Part shown: positions 5,580-6,199 of the stretch, piece after piece
How the letters are laid out: every line of letters starts with the position of its first letter
How positions within the stretch are numbered: the first letter of the stretch is position 1
Source: Acidobacteriaceae bacterium
GTDB lineage: Bacteria > Acidobacteriota > Terriglobia > Terriglobales > Acidobacteriaceae
Length of the DNA: 6,199 nucleotides
Assembly: GCA_003166055.1 (NCBI GenBank)
Contig: PMWR01000179.1
Location: 2,282-8,480, forward strand
Direction of reading: 5' to 3'
Translations under genes and position numbers: made by a program
Notes under the pieces: model-generated
Told to the model about the DNA's origin: nothing
What the model saw: only the letters and a program-made list of their open reading frames with translations
The model's database searches: none

Positions 5580-6199
5580 TTAGGACTGCTTCTCAATCAG
5601 CGCAATAAAGAACCCGTCGGTGTGGAAGGCTCCGGGGAGCAGACGCAGAGTGCCTTCAGGTGTGAGGCATTGGCGGAGGCGTTCCGTTCCTGATGGAGTG
5701 AGGATCGCTTTACAGAGCAGAATGTCGATACAAGACGCGAGCGAAATCAGTCGGGCATTGGGGGTTTCTGCGAGCACCGCGGCGACGACCTGCTCGTTCT
5801 CTTCAGGCTCAAGCGAGCAGGTTGAATAAACCACGTGGCCACCGGGACGAACGGCGCGCAGGGCAGCGCGAAGGATGGCGTGCTGGCGTTCGGCCTGGCG
5901 CGGCAGATCCTCAGGTCGCAGCCGGTGGCGGATTTCGGGGTTGCGGCCCAGCGTGCCGGTTCCGCTGCACGGCACGTCGGCCAGCGCGAGGTCGAAGACT
6001 GATTCCTCCTGGAGCGCCGTCGCGTCGGCGAGGCGGCACTCAATGCGATCGGCGTGAGGGGCCAGGCGAATTCGCAACTGGTCGAGTCGCGGCGCGCTGG
6101 ACTCGCAGGCGACGATGGTTGCTGCAGGATTGCGTTCGGCCAGGATGAGCGTCTTACCCCCGGGGGCTGCGCATGCATCGAGGATTTTTCCGTCGCGGC
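5580..6199 (-). CDS. rsmB: 16S rRNA (cytosine-5)-methyltransferase RsmB, C-terminal part (partial, 5' end outside window)
   Basis: SAM-dependent RNA m5C methyltransferase; RsmB (Fmu/Sun) modifies C967 of 16S rRNA. The frame enters from the right edge and ends at a TAA (complement of 5580-5582), giving 205 residues. An internal start near 6077 would be false, because the catalytic domain begins before it. Visible motifs, numbered in the fragment, are the SAM-binding LDACAAPGGKT (6-16), the DVPCSGTGTLGRNPEIRHRL segment (74-93) with the Cys of motif IV at 77, and YSTCSLEPEEN (124-134) with the Cys of motif VI at 127. The two-cysteine arrangement is that of RNA m5C methyltransferases, with one Cys as nucleophile and the other for product release. 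The N-terminal NusB-like domain that separates RsmB from RsmF would lie outside the window. The RNPEIRHRL wording favours RsmB. Confidence 0.9.
   Translation of the reverse strand, partial: RDGKILDACAAPGGKTLILAERNPAATIVACESSAPRLDQLRIRLAPHADRIECRLADATALQEESVFDLALADVPCSGTGTLGRNPEIRHRLRPEDLPRQAERQHAILRAALRAVRPGGHVVYSTCSLEPEENEQVVAAVLAETPNARLISLASCIDILLCKAILTPSGTERLRQCLTPEGTLRLLPGAFHTDGFFIALIEKQS

Noticed and set aside
5747..6178. 143-codon - strand frame and several + strand frames across the rsmB region
   Set aside because: They are alternate-frame shadows; only the 5580-6199 - strand frame contains the DACAAPGGKT, DVPCSGTG and STCS methyltransferase motifs.

Overview
The window is a gene-dense, GC-rich bacterial chromosome segment with six complete protein genes on the + strand, the 3' tail of a seventh gene at the left edge, and the 3' part of one gene on the - strand at the right edge. 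Gene content (a UbiE/MenG quinone methyltransferase, a kinase-free membrane PASTA protein, a UPF0303 protein, RsmB), strong GC bias at third codon positions and short intergenic G-rich repeats would fit a soil Acidobacterium such as a member of Acidobacteriaceae/Terriglobales. That assignment is an inference from overall style, because no phylogenetic marker was compared.

Layout. Positions 1-80 hold the last 25 codons of an unidentified + strand gene. A tightly packed + strand run follows: ubiE/menG (112-882), a long CDF-family metal efflux transporter (913-2355), an OsmC-family protein (2386-2802) and a PASTA protein (2799-3569). Gaps are about 30 bp, and OsmC/PASTA overlap by four bases (ATGA), so the run looks like one transcription unit. 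A 77-bp gap (3570-3646) with a 7-bp-period G-rich repeat and a small hairpin precedes an MFS exporter (3647-4987). A second gap (4988-5065) is mostly a 9-bp-period repeat and precedes a UPF0303/heme-degrading-domain-like gene (5066-5563). The convergent 3' end of rsmB (5580-6199, - strand) lies only 16 bp beyond.

Functionally this is mixed housekeeping: menaquinone/ubiquinone methylation, divalent metal efflux, a probable thiol/peroxide-stress protein, a cell-envelope PASTA protein, small-molecule efflux, a small protein of a family linked to heme or oxidative stress, and 16S rRNA m5C methylation. I see no mobile element, CRISPR array, RNA gene or obvious new multi-gene system. The most unusual points are the CDF transporter with three tandem cytoplasmic domains, of which only the outer two keep the His-rich pattern, and the two different short-period repeats on either side of the MFS gene. 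The second repeat reads in frame as Ser-Gly-Val between the MFS stop codon and the next gene.
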